This document shows positions 41,148 to 50,413 of a DNA stretch of 64,000 bases, piece by piece. Where the stretch lies: the NCBI GenBank assembly GCA_026713545.1, contig JAPOOG010000006.1, forward strand, positions 23,266-87,265. The letters run 5' to 3'. Made by a program: the position numbers and the translations under genes. This DNA comes from Bryobacterales bacterium (GTDB lineage: Bacteria > Acidobacteriota > Terriglobia > Bryobacterales > UBA6623). The notes under the pieces are model-generated. The model did no database searches. It was not told where the DNA came from and worked only from the letters and a program-made list of their open reading frames with translations. Each line of letters opens with the position of its first letter. Position 1 is the first letter of the stretch.

Positions 41148-44144
41148 ATGAAGCTGCTCTGCACTCTATCGCCCTTTTGGGTGCCGCTGCTACTGGCGCT
41201 CGGATGTGGAAGCGTACAAAGCCCACCGCATTCGCCGGAAGAAGCTCTGTCGACGTTTGCGTTGCCTGAAAGCTTCCGCATCGAGTTGGTCGCAGCGGAG
41301 CCTGATGTGATCGATCCGGTGGCGATGGCTTTCGATGCGCAGGGCCGTCTTTACGTGGTTGAGATGCGAGACTATCCCTACCACCCCGAACCGCAGGGAC
41401 AAGTCAAGAGATTGGAAGACCGCGACGGTGATGGACGCTACGAACAGGTCTCGATCTTTGCTGAAGGCCTGTCGCTGCCGAACGGCGTGATGCCCTGGAT
41501 AGACGGTGTTCTTGTAACGGCGGCGCCGGACATCCTCTTTCTCAGTGACACCGATGCGGACGGAGTGGCGGATGAACGCAGCGTCGTCCTCACTGGTTTC
41601 GCGGCGACCAATCCACAGCTACGAGTGAACGGTCCGCTTTACGGGATCGACAATTGGATCTACGTCGCCTACACTCGCGTTCCTAACCCGGTCCGTTTCG
41701 CCAAAGAGTTCGGCGACCGTGGTGGCCCCATCCGTTTTCCGGAGAGAACCGGTGCAAAATCAGTCGAAGCGCGTTCGCAGGACATCCGTTTTCGAACTGA
41801 TGACAGTCTCGTAGAGCGAGTGGCGGGGAATTCGCAATTCGGAAACGCGTTCGATGCCTGGGGAAACCGCTTTACGGTTTGGAACAACGACCATTTGAGG
41901 CACGTCGTGGTCCAGGAGAAGTACCTGGTGCGTAACCCCTACCTTATGAACCCGGAGGCGATGAAGTCGGTCTCCGACCATGAAAAGGCTGCGACGCTGT
42001 TTCAGATCACAACAGAACCCGAGTACATACATGACTCGCAGCACGGCCGCTTCACATCCGCCTCGGGCATTTCGATCTACTCTGGAGGTCTCTTCCCGGC
42101 AGGCTATGAGCATACCTCGTTCACATGCGATCCGGTTCACAACGTCGTGCACCGCGACGTTCTCGTGGCGGACGGCCCGACCTTTACCGCGAAGCGCGCA
42201 CACGAGGGACACGAGTTTCTGGCCTCTACGGATAGTTGGTTCCGGCCGGTATTCACGACAACCGGTCCCGATGGAGCGTTGTACGTCATCGACTATCACC
42301 GGCCTGTCGTCGAGCATCCCGAGTATGCGCCAAAAGAGATCGTCGACTACATCGAGTTCGATCCTCCTGCTCAGGCGGGGCGGATCTATCGGATCGTATA
42401 CGAGGGCTCCGAACCGTACGAGCCGGCGAAGCTGGGGGAAGCGTCATCCGAGGAACTCGTAGATGCTCTGAGCCACCCGAACGGCTGGTGGCGAACGACC
42501 GCACAGCGGCTTCTGGTTGAGCGAAGTGATCGCTCGGTAGAGTCGGCGCTGCAGGAACTGGCACGGGAGAACAAAGCCGTTGCCAAGCTGCACGCCCTGT
42601 GGACGCTTGATGGGCTTGGGTCACTTTCTTCTGACCTCGTACGGGATGCGCTGCACGACCCCGAGCCCAACGTCCGCGAGCATGCCCTCCAGCTTGCGGA
42701 AGGTTTGCTGACGGAGGAAGAGTTGAGGCGGGAAGCTCTGCGTCTGGCGCAAGACGAAAGCGCGAAGGTTCAGCTTCAGGCGGCGTGCATCCTGGGCAGT
42801 TTCCCGGACCGACGCGCCCGTCGTGCGCTTGAGCAATTGTTGGCTGACAACATCGAGAGCCCCTGGTTCCGGACGGCAGCGCTGAGCTCGGCAGCGGACA
42901 ATTCGGATGCTTGGTTAGCCAGGCTCTTACGGCGACCCGGCTTGCTGGGCGAGGAGTCGGAAGGCAAGAGGGCCATGCTACACGGCTTGGCTTCCATAGC
43001 GGGGACTCGGCAGCAAGACATGCAAGCCGCGAAACTAGTCGAGGCGGTACGCCAGTCTTCCGCGGTCCGTGGCGACTGGTGGCGGCAAGCCGTCTTGGAG
43101 GGCCTCAGAGAAGGTATCGGTCAGGGTGAGAAAGAGCGCCCTCGACTCGCGGTTACCCAGAGGGGATTGCTGGCGCTCCTCTCGAGCCCTGGCGAGACTG
43201 TCCGCGTCGGCGCACTGGACGCGCTCCTCCGCATCGACGTGGAGGCAACACCTCAAGTAGACTCGATCCTCGCAAGGGCCGCCTCGATCGCGGCGGACTC
43301 GCTTGCCCCAGTGGAAGGGCGGATCTTTGCGGTCCGGACTTTAGGGCTCGATCGATCCGGACAGTACACAACCGACATCGCAGCTCTACTCGGGCCCTCC
43401 CACTCGGAAGGATTGCAGGTGGCGGCGGTTGAAACGCTGTCGGCTGTCCAAGGTCCCGATGCTACCGAATCGCTACTTGCGGATTGGCGCTCCTACACTG
43501 GCCCGGTGCGCACTGCGATCATCGGAGAGCTCGTCGGTCACACTCAGGGCATCTCGGCACTGCTTAACGCGGTTGAGAACGAAACGGTCCAGTCCTGGTC
43601 ACTCAGTCGGGGCCGACAACGTCAGCTTTTGCGGCACGCGGACGAAGAGATTCGAGCGCGCGCCGAAGCGCTGTTCGGCGAATCCGCGCGGAACGAGAGG
43701 CAAGCCGTCTACGAGAAATACCGGCCGGCTCTCGCGTATGAAGGAAACGTAGAAAGTGGCAATGAGGTCTTCCGGGATGTCTGCTCAGAGTGCCACAGGG
43801 TTGGTGACATGGGGTCGGAGGTCGGTCCCGACCTGCTCAGCGTCGTCATCCGAAACAGGGAAAGACTAATGACAGACATCCTGATTCCGAACGAGAGCAT
43901 CGAGGCGGGGTATGAAGAGTATCTGCTTGAAACCAACGACGGGCGCTCCATCACGGGCGTCATGGCGGCGGAAACACCAGAGACGGTCACGCTTCGTCGA
44001 GCCAAGGGTGAGGAAGACACGATCCGGCGGTCCAACATCGCGTCGCTGAGGTCGCTAAGCGTGTCTCCTATGCCTGAGGACATCGAGCAGGGCATCAGCG
44101 TACAGGGCATGGCGGATTTACTCGCCTATCTCAAGAGCCTGTAG
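41148..44144 (+). CDS. PVC-type lipoprotein: sugar dehydrogenase-like, HEAT repeats and cytochrome c
   Basis: The 998-residue protein begins with a lipoprotein signal (lipobox LALGC, Cys20). Residues about 35-410 match the putative membrane-bound dehydrogenase (TIGR02604-like) beta-propeller region (VAMAFDAQGRLYVVEMRDYP, LSLPNGV, NEYI-like segments). Residues about 430-830 are HEAT-like helical repeats with LAREN and LLAD units. The C-terminal domain has the haem motif CSECH (Cys879, Cys882, His883) followed by GPDLLSVVIRNRE and MAD-type end. It would be anchored in a membrane and move electrons from a periplasmic oxidation. DsbD in this window could support haem attachment. The substrate is unknown. 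Confidence 0.9.
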   Translation: MKLLCTLSPFWVPLLLALGCGSVQSPPHSPEEALSTFALPESFRIELVAAEPDVIDPVAMAFDAQGRLYVVEMRDYPYHPEPQGQVKRLEDRDGDGRYEQVSIFAEGLSLPNGVMPWIDGVLVTAAPDILFLSDTDADGVADERSVVLTGFAATNPQLRVNGPLYGIDNWIYVAYTRVPNPVRFAKEFGDRGGPIRFPERTGAKSVEARSQDIRFRTDDSLVERVAGNSQFGNAFDAWGNRFTVWNNDHLRHVVVQEKYLVRNPYLMNPEAMKSVSDHEKAATLFQITTEPEYIHDSQHGRFTSASGISIYSGGLFPAGYEHTSFTCDPVHNVVHRDVLVADGPTFTAKRAHEGHEFLASTDSWFRPVFTTTGPDGALYVIDYHRPVVEHPEYAPKEIVDYIEFDPPAQAGRIYRIVYEGSEPYEPAKLGEASSEELVDALSHPNGWWRTTAQRLLVERSDRSVESALQELARENKAVAKLHALWTLDGLGSLSSDLVRDALHDPEPNVREHALQLAEGLLTEEELRREALRLAQDESAKVQLQAACILGSFPDRRARRALEQLLADNIESPWFRTAALSSAADNSDAWLARLLRRPGLLGEESEGKRAMLHGLASIAGTRQQDMQAAKLVEAVRQSSAVRGDWWRQAVLEGLREGIGQGEKERPRLAVTQRGLLALLSSPGETVRVGALDALLRIDVEATPQVDSILARAASIAADSLAPVEGRIFAVRTLGLDRSGQYTTDIAALLGPSHSEGLQVAAVETLSAVQGPDATESLLADWRSYTGPVRTAIIGELVGHTQGISALLNAVENETVQSWSLSRGRQRQLLRHADEEIRARAEALFGESARNERQAVYEKYRPALAYEGNVESGNEVFRDVCSECHRVGDMGSEVGPDLLSVVIRNRERLMTDILIPNESIEAGYEEYLLETNDGRSITGVMAAETPETVTLRRAKGEEDTIRRSNIASLRSLSVSPMPEDIEQGISVQGMADLLAYLKSL

Positions 44145-44384
44145 AGGCACTTTTTGCTGCGAGTGTCCACAGACCCCTATTTCCGACATTCCTCCGTTTC
44201 GAGTCCGTGCACAGCGCGGCCATCATCCTGGAGTCTTGCCAACAATCAGCCGTCGCGGTCGAGCGGCCTCTCATGAACCAGGGAACTCGATTTTCGGGCT
44301 AAGAACTTGTCAGTGGGGAACAACTTTGAGCGGTGACCAGCGGGTGACGCTCGGGGGTTTCAAGTCAGACGTATTCGTGTCGCA
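44145..44384. other. 240-base convergent intergenic region
   Basis: It lies between the ends of the cytochrome lipoprotein (plus) and hpnE (minus). No hairpin with a T tract or repeat module was found. Confidence 0.4.
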
Positions 44385-45899
44385 TCACGCCGACGGCGAG
44401 ATGTCGAAATGGTCGAACAGGCAGTGTCGGGAAAGGGCCCGTCCGAAGAGACGGAGCGGGACTCGCCTTGTGTCGTAAAGTCGTTGCTCCAACTGGCCGC
44501 TCGGTGACTTGACTCGTAATCGCTTGGGACCGGCAGCTTCACTGGTGTCCGTGGTTGTGTCAATCGATGTTTCGGGTCTTTTTCTCAAGAAGGCGGCATC
44601 GAAGCCCGCAGTTCGGCATACACATTCCGCCGCACGGTAGCCGCTGCGGACGGCGCCCTCCATCGTTGGAGGCCAACCCGTGTTGGTCCAGTCGCCGGCG
44701 AGGAACAGGTTGCGATGCTTAGTCTCTGTGCCCGGGCGATCAGCCTGTAGCCCGGGACGCGACGAGTAGGTCGCTCGTACTTCTTTGATGACATGAGACC
44801 GCATGAGCTTGGCCGTTTTCGCCGCCGGAAAGAACTCACGGATCTCCTTGCATGCCAGCTCGATGATCCGGCCGCGTGCAAGCCCCGTCAACGAACGAGA
44901 GGCGCTGACCACAGCCTGCACATACGTGTCGGACTTTCTGAAGATCCACTGTAAGGTCCGGTCCAGAAGAACTGCGTGAGGTAACTCGGTGATCGGACGA
45001 TCGTACCAGAGGTGGATACCTGTAATCGGTGAATGCTCGAACCTGTCGAGCCGCAAGTCAAGATCGGGGAGGACGCTCGCAGCGCGTTCAAACGGCAAAG
45101 CGCAAATATAGAAGTCTGCTTCGTTACTCTCTGGATCGATCCGCTCAATCGTGGAACGAGTGTGGGTCCGCACGTTCGGCGCCAGACCTTTCCCGCTGGA
45201 ATAAAGCTCAGCGAGAGGTACCGAGGGTACACCCATCTCATAGCTGGTGCTGTCCGCCATCATGCCATCGAGAAAAACTTGGAAAGCCCAGCTTGCCGCG
45301 GCCCGATCGGGTTCTTCGTTGAGGGCGCTGACGAGAATCGGATGCCAGAAACGCTGATAGGAGGTGTCCGTCGCTCGCTCTGACCGCAGCCAATTGCCCA
45401 TCGTGATCGCTTCGAGGTCGGTACGGTCGGCGTCACGCTTTAGCGCTAGCAAACCGCGGATGATGCTCCACTTGTCGCTCAAGTCGAGCGCTCCGAAACG
45501 CAGCAACGATCCGGCAAGGTGCAGTGGTGCCGGCAGCCAGCCGCGCTTGAGTACATCGACGGCTCCGCCGGGGCGGACGTAATAGAATCGATCGTAGAAC
45601 GTGATCTTGTCTGCGACACCGATCCGCTCATAGAAATCCAATAGATTCGTAAAACACCGCAGCAGCACATGCTGGCAGTTGTCGATCCGCTCCGAGTCGG
45701 GATCGGAAGGGTCAAGCGGAAAAGACGTCGCGCGTCCCCCGAGAAAAGGGCGTGACTCATGAAGGTCGACCTGAAAACCGGCCGAGCCCAGTGCGACAGC
45801 GGCAGACAGGCCGGCCAGACCGCCGCCGACGACTTTTACGCGGGGAATGGCGGCGCTCCTCCGAAGTAACGCAGCTTGCACGCTCGCAGAACGATCCAC
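44385..45899 (-). CDS. hpnE: Hydroxysqualene dehydroxylase HpnE
   Basis: The FAD-dependent amine-oxidase-like protein (504 residues) has the dinucleotide motif VVGGGLAGLSAAVALGSAGF near residues 23-42, GGRATSFPLD, DNCQHVLLRCF, and the C-terminal GDWTNTGWPPTMEGAVRSGY FAD signature. It reduces hydroxysqualene to squalene after HpnC and HpnD. It is longer than usual by a C-terminal tail of about 65 residues after the FAD signature. The start is uncertain: GTG at 45899 lies inside hpnD, while GGAGGA stands before an ATT at the position where homologues begin (PRVKVVGGG). Confidence 0.88.
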   Translation of the reverse strand: MDRSASVQAALLRRSAAIPRVKVVGGGLAGLSAAVALGSAGFQVDLHESRPFLGGRATSFPLDPSDPDSERIDNCQHVLLRCFTNLLDFYERIGVADKITFYDRFYYVRPGGAVDVLKRGWLPAPLHLAGSLLRFGALDLSDKWSIIRGLLALKRDADRTDLEAITMGNWLRSERATDTSYQRFWHPILVSALNEEPDRAAASWAFQVFLDGMMADSTSYEMGVPSVPLAELYSSGKGLAPNVRTHTRSTIERIDPESNEADFYICALPFERAASVLPDLDLRLDRFEHSPITGIHLWYDRPITELPHAVLLDRTLQWIFRKSDTYVQAVVSASRSLTGLARGRIIELACKEIREFFPAAKTAKLMRSHVIKEVRATYSSRPGLQADRPGTETKHRNLFLAGDWTNTGWPPTMEGAVRSGYRAAECVCRTAGFDAAFLRKRPETSIDTTTDTSEAAGPKRLRVKSPSGQLEQRLYDTRRVPLRLFGRALSRHCLFDHFDISPSA

Positions 45900-46717
45900 A
45901 ACTTCTCGCCATCGCTCAATTGCGCTCGCCGGTCGAAGACGTTGAAGTCGGTCGCCCGGATCCTTTGCAACAGGCGGTGGTAGATGGAAACCATCGTCCA
46001 GAGAGCGGCGCGACAGGGGGGGCGCACCATTCGCAGAATCGGTGCGGCTTGACGGTAATAGTCATTGGCGCGATTGAACTGGAACTCCATGAACTCACGA
46101 AATCGTTCACCACGACGGTTCGCCAGCAGATCGTCGGACTTGAGGTCATATTGCGCGAGTTCTTCTTCCGGAAGGTAGACGCGGCCGATTTCGGCGTCTT
46201 CGCGGATGTCCCGAAGAATGTTCGTGAGTTGAAACGCGATGCCGCACTTTTCCGCGAGATCGAGCGCCTCATCGGATTCGTAGCCAAAGATATGGATCGT
46301 CGTCATGCCTACGACCGATGCTACCCGATAGCAATAACGGTAAAGGTCATCGAACGTTCGGTAGCGCTTGGTGTCAAGGTCACTTGTAACGCCTTTGATC
46401 AGCTCAAAGAAATACTGCGGTGGGATCTCGTAGCGTTTTACGGTGTGATGAAAAGCGGGCAGTATCGGGTCGTCGCCATATTGCCCTTCGAGAGCTTGCT
46501 GCAGAGCGCTCTTCCAGCGTTGAAGGCCTGCGAGACGATCCTCCGGTCTGAGTGAGGTTTCGTCGCTGATGTCGTCGGCGTGGCGCATGAAGGCATAGAT
46601 CGCGCACATCGCCTCTTTTTCATCCGGAGGCAGCAGCAGGAACGAATAGAAGAAATTGCGGGCGTGGGCGCGGGCCATGCGCTTGCAATGGACAAAGGAA
46701 TCTCTAACGGAAAGCAT
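45836..46717 (-). CDS. hpnD: Presqualene diphosphate synthase HpnD
   Basis: The 293-residue protein of the squalene/phytoene synthase family has both aspartate-rich motifs (RHADDISDE and NILRDIREDAEIGRVYLP), ARNFFYSFLLLPPDEKEAM at the start and YCYRVASVVG. HpnD condenses two farnesyl diphosphates to presqualene diphosphate. It overlaps hpnC by 14 bases and hpnE by 64 bases, so the three are translated together. It is distinguished from hpnC by order and by the shorter N-terminus. Confidence 0.92.
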   Translation of the reverse strand: MLSVRDSFVHCKRMARAHARNFFYSFLLLPPDEKEAMCAIYAFMRHADDISDETSLRPEDRLAGLQRWKSALQQALEGQYGDDPILPAFHHTVKRYEIPPQYFFELIKGVTSDLDTKRYRTFDDLYRYCYRVASVVGMTTIHIFGYESDEALDLAEKCGIAFQLTNILRDIREDAEIGRVYLPEEELAQYDLKSDDLLANRRGERFREFMEFQFNRANDYYRQAAPILRMVRPPCRAALWTMVSIYHRLLQRIRATDFNVFDRRAQLSDGEKLWIVLRACKLRYFGGAPPFPA

Positions 46718-47666
46718 GCTGCGCCTGGCGGTGAGGTCGCGTCCGGCGAAAGAGCCATCTCAAGGTCGATCGCACCATCAGCCCGGCGCGATCGAGCTTT
46801 CCGAGCTTCGGACGCTGCCGAATCGTGTCGTAGTCCTGTGCGCGAATCTTCGCCAGGACGGCTAATCCGCCCTCCGTGAAGAGGTTGAGATCGACTGAAA
46901 GCCGCCGCTCAACCTGTCCCAACAATTGTGCGCCTTCGTTGAACAACTCCCGTGTTCTATGGACCAGATCGCGCAGTACCGCCCTGCCGGCGGTTCGGGC
47001 CTGTCCGTCGCGTAAATCTTCGGCGAGCAAGTCTACGGAATAACCGTGCTGCCACATCACATCGAGTGGCAGGTATACCCGCCCGATGCGGAAATCACGA
47101 GCAACGTCCTGCCAGAAGTTGGTGAGTTGTAAGGCCGTGCAAGTAGCGTCGGAGAGGCGGTCTCGCTCCGTGTCGGAGTAGCCCCATAGCCGCAGCACCA
47201 GTCGCCCCACGGGGTTGGCCGAGTAGCGGCAATAGCCAAGCAACTCGTCGAACGTCTCGTAGCGATGTACGCGCTGGTCCTGCTCGAAAGCGTGGATCAG
47301 ATCGAGAAAGAGCTGCTTCGGAAGGCGGTATTCCGAAACGCTTTCCGTCAACGCGACGAAGACCGGGTGGCAGGGCTCGCCGGCATACATTTTTTCGACT
47401 CCTCGCCGCCACCAATCCAGCAGCTCGAGGCTCTGCGCCGTTTCGCCGAGCTCGTCCCCGAGGTCGTCTGCCCAACGGCAAAATGAGTAGACATTGAAGA
47501 AGTGTTGTTGAAGCTTCTTGGGCAGCAGGAAGCTTGCTACGTGGAAATTCTCGTAGTGATTCGTTGCGAGCCAACGTGTGTAGCTGAGCGATGTATCGAG
47601 CGGCCACACCGGACTGTCAGTCCCGAACTGCTTGACGAATGCGACGGGTGGAAGGAAGCAATTCAC
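46704..47666 (-). CDS. hpnC: Hydroxysqualene synthase HpnC
   Basis: The 320-residue protein has the HpnC pattern YENFHVASFLLPKKLQQHFF, aspartate motif WADDLGDE, YSANPVGRLVLRLWG and LQLTNFWQDVARDFRIGRVYLP with the second aspartate-rich region. HpnC converts presqualene diphosphate to hydroxysqualene. Several starts are possible: GTG at 47717 lies inside the preceding alcohol dehydrogenase, TTG at 47678 overlaps its stop, and GTG at 47666 has GAGGA 5 bases upstream. I chose the last. Confidence 0.9.
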   Translation of the reverse strand: MNCFLPPVAFVKQFGTDSPVWPLDTSLSYTRWLATNHYENFHVASFLLPKKLQQHFFNVYSFCRWADDLGDELGETAQSLELLDWWRRGVEKMYAGEPCHPVFVALTESVSEYRLPKQLFLDLIHAFEQDQRVHRYETFDELLGYCRYSANPVGRLVLRLWGYSDTERDRLSDATCTALQLTNFWQDVARDFRIGRVYLPLDVMWQHGYSVDLLAEDLRDGQARTAGRAVLRDLVHRTRELFNEGAQLLGQVERRLSVDLNLFTEGGLAVLAKIRAQDYDTIRQRPKLGKLDRAGLMVRSTLRWLFRRTRPHRQAQHAFR

Positions 47667-47674
47667 GACATTCC

Positions 47675-48781
47675 TCAATCGCCTACGGATCGGAGCCGGT
47701 CGGGCTCGTCTTGCCACAGGTTCCTGGACATTCTCTGCGTTCGACTGGGCCAGGGAAGGATTGCGGTCTTAAGGTGCCCGTTATGACTCATCATGTGACG
47801 GAACACCGAAAGCAAGTCCGTGAGAGGAGCTTCATTGATCACAAAGTCCTCCGCGTTGATCTCTCCTCCCGCGACGATCTCAAGCGTCCGGCGAATGTAT
47901 TTCGGTGTGTGAGGAAAGCTCGACTTGAGTGTGATCTCCGAGTAGTGCACACGGGATGTATCGAGGGGCACGTGACTGCCGCTGGGGCACCCTCCGAAGA
48001 AGTTGACCGTGCCACCGCTCCGAACCATATCGACCGCTCCCTTCCAGGTCTGCGGTGAACCGAGCGCCTCGATCACAACGTCGCAGCCGCGCTTTGCGTC
48101 CGTCAGGTTGCGAACTTCCTCGACGGGCATCTCTGAGCCGCCGGTCAGGATCAGTTCTTGAGCACCCATGCTGGCGGCGCAATCCAACTGCGTTTGCCGA
48201 CGGCCGACGACGATCACGCGAGCTCCGGTCAAGCTCGCCAATCGGATGAACATCAACCCGATCGCCCCCAAGCCGATGATCGAGATGGTATCGCCGGCGC
48301 GTAGATTGGTATCCTCCAAGCCCTTCAGGACACAGGCAAGGGATTCAACCATCGCGGCTTCGCGGTAGCCGATGTGGTCCGGGATTTCGTAAGTGTTCCG
48401 AGCGACGATACGGCCCGGAATCCGTACGTACTCGGCGTACGCCCCGTTGTTGAAGAGCAAATCCTCGCACAGGTTCTCTCTGTCATGCTGGCAGTGGAAG
48501 CAGTCGCCGCAAGGAGCGGAATTGGCGGCGACGACCCGCTGTCCCGGCTGGAACGTCGTCACCTCCGACCCGACGCTGACGATATCTCCTGCCAACTCGT
48601 GGCCCAACACAGCGGGCGGACGGATCATGCGAGCGTGGTAGCCGCGGCGGAAGACCTTGAGGTCCGTTCCGCAGGTCAGGGCCACTTGCACTTTGACAAG
48701 GATTTCGTCCGGGCCCACCTGTGGCACGGCCACCGGCTCGAGGCGGAGACGCTCCTTGCCGTAGAGCATCGCGGCCAGCAT
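47675..48781 (-). CDS. Zinc-dependent alcohol dehydrogenase (MDR family)
   Basis: The 368-residue protein has the MDR GroES-like domain with CGTDLKVF and GHELAG (catalytic zinc), a structural-zinc lobe (APCGDCFHCQHDRENLC) and the Rossmann motif IGLGAIGLMF. It resembles threonine or sorbitol dehydrogenase-type enzymes. I preferred the ATG at 48781, preceded by AAGGA, to the ATG at 48817. It lies between another MDR gene and hpnC on the same strand, so its substrate may be a polyol or an intermediate used with terpenoid synthesis; this is a guess. Confidence 0.85.
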   Translation of the reverse strand: MLAAMLYGKERLRLEPVAVPQVGPDEILVKVQVALTCGTDLKVFRRGYHARMIRPPAVLGHELAGDIVSVGSEVTTFQPGQRVVAANSAPCGDCFHCQHDRENLCEDLLFNNGAYAEYVRIPGRIVARNTYEIPDHIGYREAAMVESLACVLKGLEDTNLRAGDTISIIGLGAIGLMFIRLASLTGARVIVVGRRQTQLDCAASMGAQELILTGGSEMPVEEVRNLTDAKRGCDVVIEALGSPQTWKGAVDMVRSGGTVNFFGGCPSGSHVPLDTSRVHYSEITLKSSFPHTPKYIRRTLEIVAGGEINAEDFVINEAPLTDLLSVFRHMMSHNGHLKTAILPWPSRTQRMSRNLWQDEPDRLRSVGD

Positions 48782-48801
48782 CGTATCCTTCACGGTTCGA
48801 T

Positions 48802-49857
48802 TCACCACTGCGGACATACCATCAGCTTGAGCGAACCGGCCGTGGGGTTGCGGGCAAGCTTGATTCCTTCATACAGATCATCGAGGGGAAGGCGATGCGA
48901 GATGAGTTCCTCGACGGGGAAATCCTCAGACCAGACGATTTCGGCCGATTTCTCCTGTAGGTCGAGCGACGCGCTGTAAGATCCCAACAGAGTCCGGTCC
49001 GCAGCGCACAGATCCGCACCTCTCAACTCGAACACCTCGTCCGGTGCCGTCTGGGCAAACAGCATGATCCGAGCGCCAGGGCGCGATGCCGTGATCGCTT
49101 CGGTGATGATTCCCGGCGCGGAGGCAGCTACGATCACTATATCAGCCCCGCGGCCGGCTGTCAGGTGCCGCATTTGGTCCATCCAGTCGGATTGCGCTCC
49201 ATTCCAAACGTGATCGGCTCCCAGCCTTTCGGCCATTTCCATGCGCGACTCGAGGAAGTCGGTCGTACAAACCGATCTGACGCCGAGTCTGCGGGCAAGC
49301 GCCGTAAACAGCAGGCCGATGGGTCCCTGACCTAGGATCAGGATCGTTTCATCGCCCCGGACGCTCAGTTTGTCAAGCGCTTTCAAACAAGTGTTGACCG
49401 GCTCGACAAAACTAGCGCGCTCGAACGACACCGGATCGGGGACCCGAACCACGCCGCGCTGAACGATCCAATCCATGACGCGCACGTATTGTGCAAACCC
49501 ACCACCGGCCGGGTCGAAACCGGCAGTGACGCCCACTTTCTTGTACTTGGGGCATTGGGCGTAGTCTTGGTGCTCGCAATAGAAGCAATCGAGACATGGA
49601 ATGTGGTGGAACAGGCAGACGCGATCACCTTCGGCAAACCGGGTGACTTCATCACCGATTCGAACGACAGTGCCGGCCGTCTCATGTCCGTAGACTCGAG
49701 GCGGCGGCAAGAGATCATGCTCGATTTTCTTGAGGTCCGTATGGCAGATGCCGCAGGTTTCAACGCGTACGAGGATTTCGCCGGGACCGATCTCCGGAAT
49801 GGGAATCTCCTCGAGGATGACTCGTTGTTGTCCCGCGTATACTGCTGCCCGCATCAT
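48802..49857 (-). CDS. Zinc-dependent alcohol dehydrogenase (MDR family)
   Basis: The 351-residue protein has CGICHTDLKKIEHD and YGHETAGTVV (catalytic zinc), a structural-zinc lobe (PCLDCFYCEHQDYAQC) and the Rossmann motif LGQGPIGLLF. Sequence context points to a polyol/threonine-type dehydrogenase. Two ATG codons (49857 and 49854) are adjacent; neither has a clear ribosome binding site. Its stop lies 20 bases before the ATG of the next MDR gene, so the two paralogues and hpnCDE form one transcription unit. Confidence 0.85.
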   Translation of the reverse strand: MMRAAVYAGQQRVILEEIPIPEIGPGEILVRVETCGICHTDLKKIEHDLLPPPRVYGHETAGTVVRIGDEVTRFAEGDRVCLFHHIPCLDCFYCEHQDYAQCPKYKKVGVTAGFDPAGGGFAQYVRVMDWIVQRGVVRVPDPVSFERASFVEPVNTCLKALDKLSVRGDETILILGQGPIGLLFTALARRLGVRSVCTTDFLESRMEMAERLGADHVWNGAQSDWMDQMRHLTAGRGADIVIVAASAPGIITEAITASRPGARIMLFAQTAPDEVFELRGADLCAADRTLLGSYSASLDLQEKSAEIVWSEDFPVEELISHRLPLDDLYEGIKLARNPTAGSLKLMVCPQW

Positions 49858-50413
49858 CGCTGTTGCGGTTATGTTGCGGCTGTTGGTTGACGGTGTTGCT
49901 AAGCCCCTGGCACCCACAGAAATCTCCCACTGCGGCGTCAGTTGCTGCCTCGTCTCGACGCAAGGAAATCGAATGTGTCCATCGCCGCTGGCTCAGGCCC
50001 GCCTGTCCCGCAGACAACCGGCCGGAAAAGGCGCCATCCCTTGCCCTGCGCTAAGAATGCCGATTTCGAACTTCGTAACCACCGTGTCGCCAACCCCGTG
50101 AATACTGCGGAATGAGCAGTCAGACCCCGTCTGTCAGCTTTCACGGTCGCCTCCGAGACCTCCATATCCACGGTTTGGTGCCTGTCTCTTGCACCGCGGC
50201 CTTATCTGAGGGCTTCTGCGCCACACGACCCGCCCGCGAGAAGCTACTCGGCTGCCAACTCAGCAAGCCCGCCAGGGAAAGCGACGCTGACAGCTTTCAG
50301 GATACTTTATCCGGCTTGCGGGTTCTATGACAGATCCTGATACGTGTTGAGCCCAAGGGAACCCACCGGCCGCAATAACGTGGGCTCTGCGGCAGGCAAT
50401 CTAGGAGGACAAC
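49858..50413. other. 556-base spacer between ispH and the MDR-hpn genes
   Basis: No gene is visible; an open minus frame at 49938-50171 has no family resemblance. A 7-bp inverted repeat (gagccca 50349-50355, tgggctc 50381-50387) near the ispH end could end its transcript. A promoter for the MDR-hpn series must lie here if it is separate from ispH, but I could not pick one. Confidence 0.45.
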
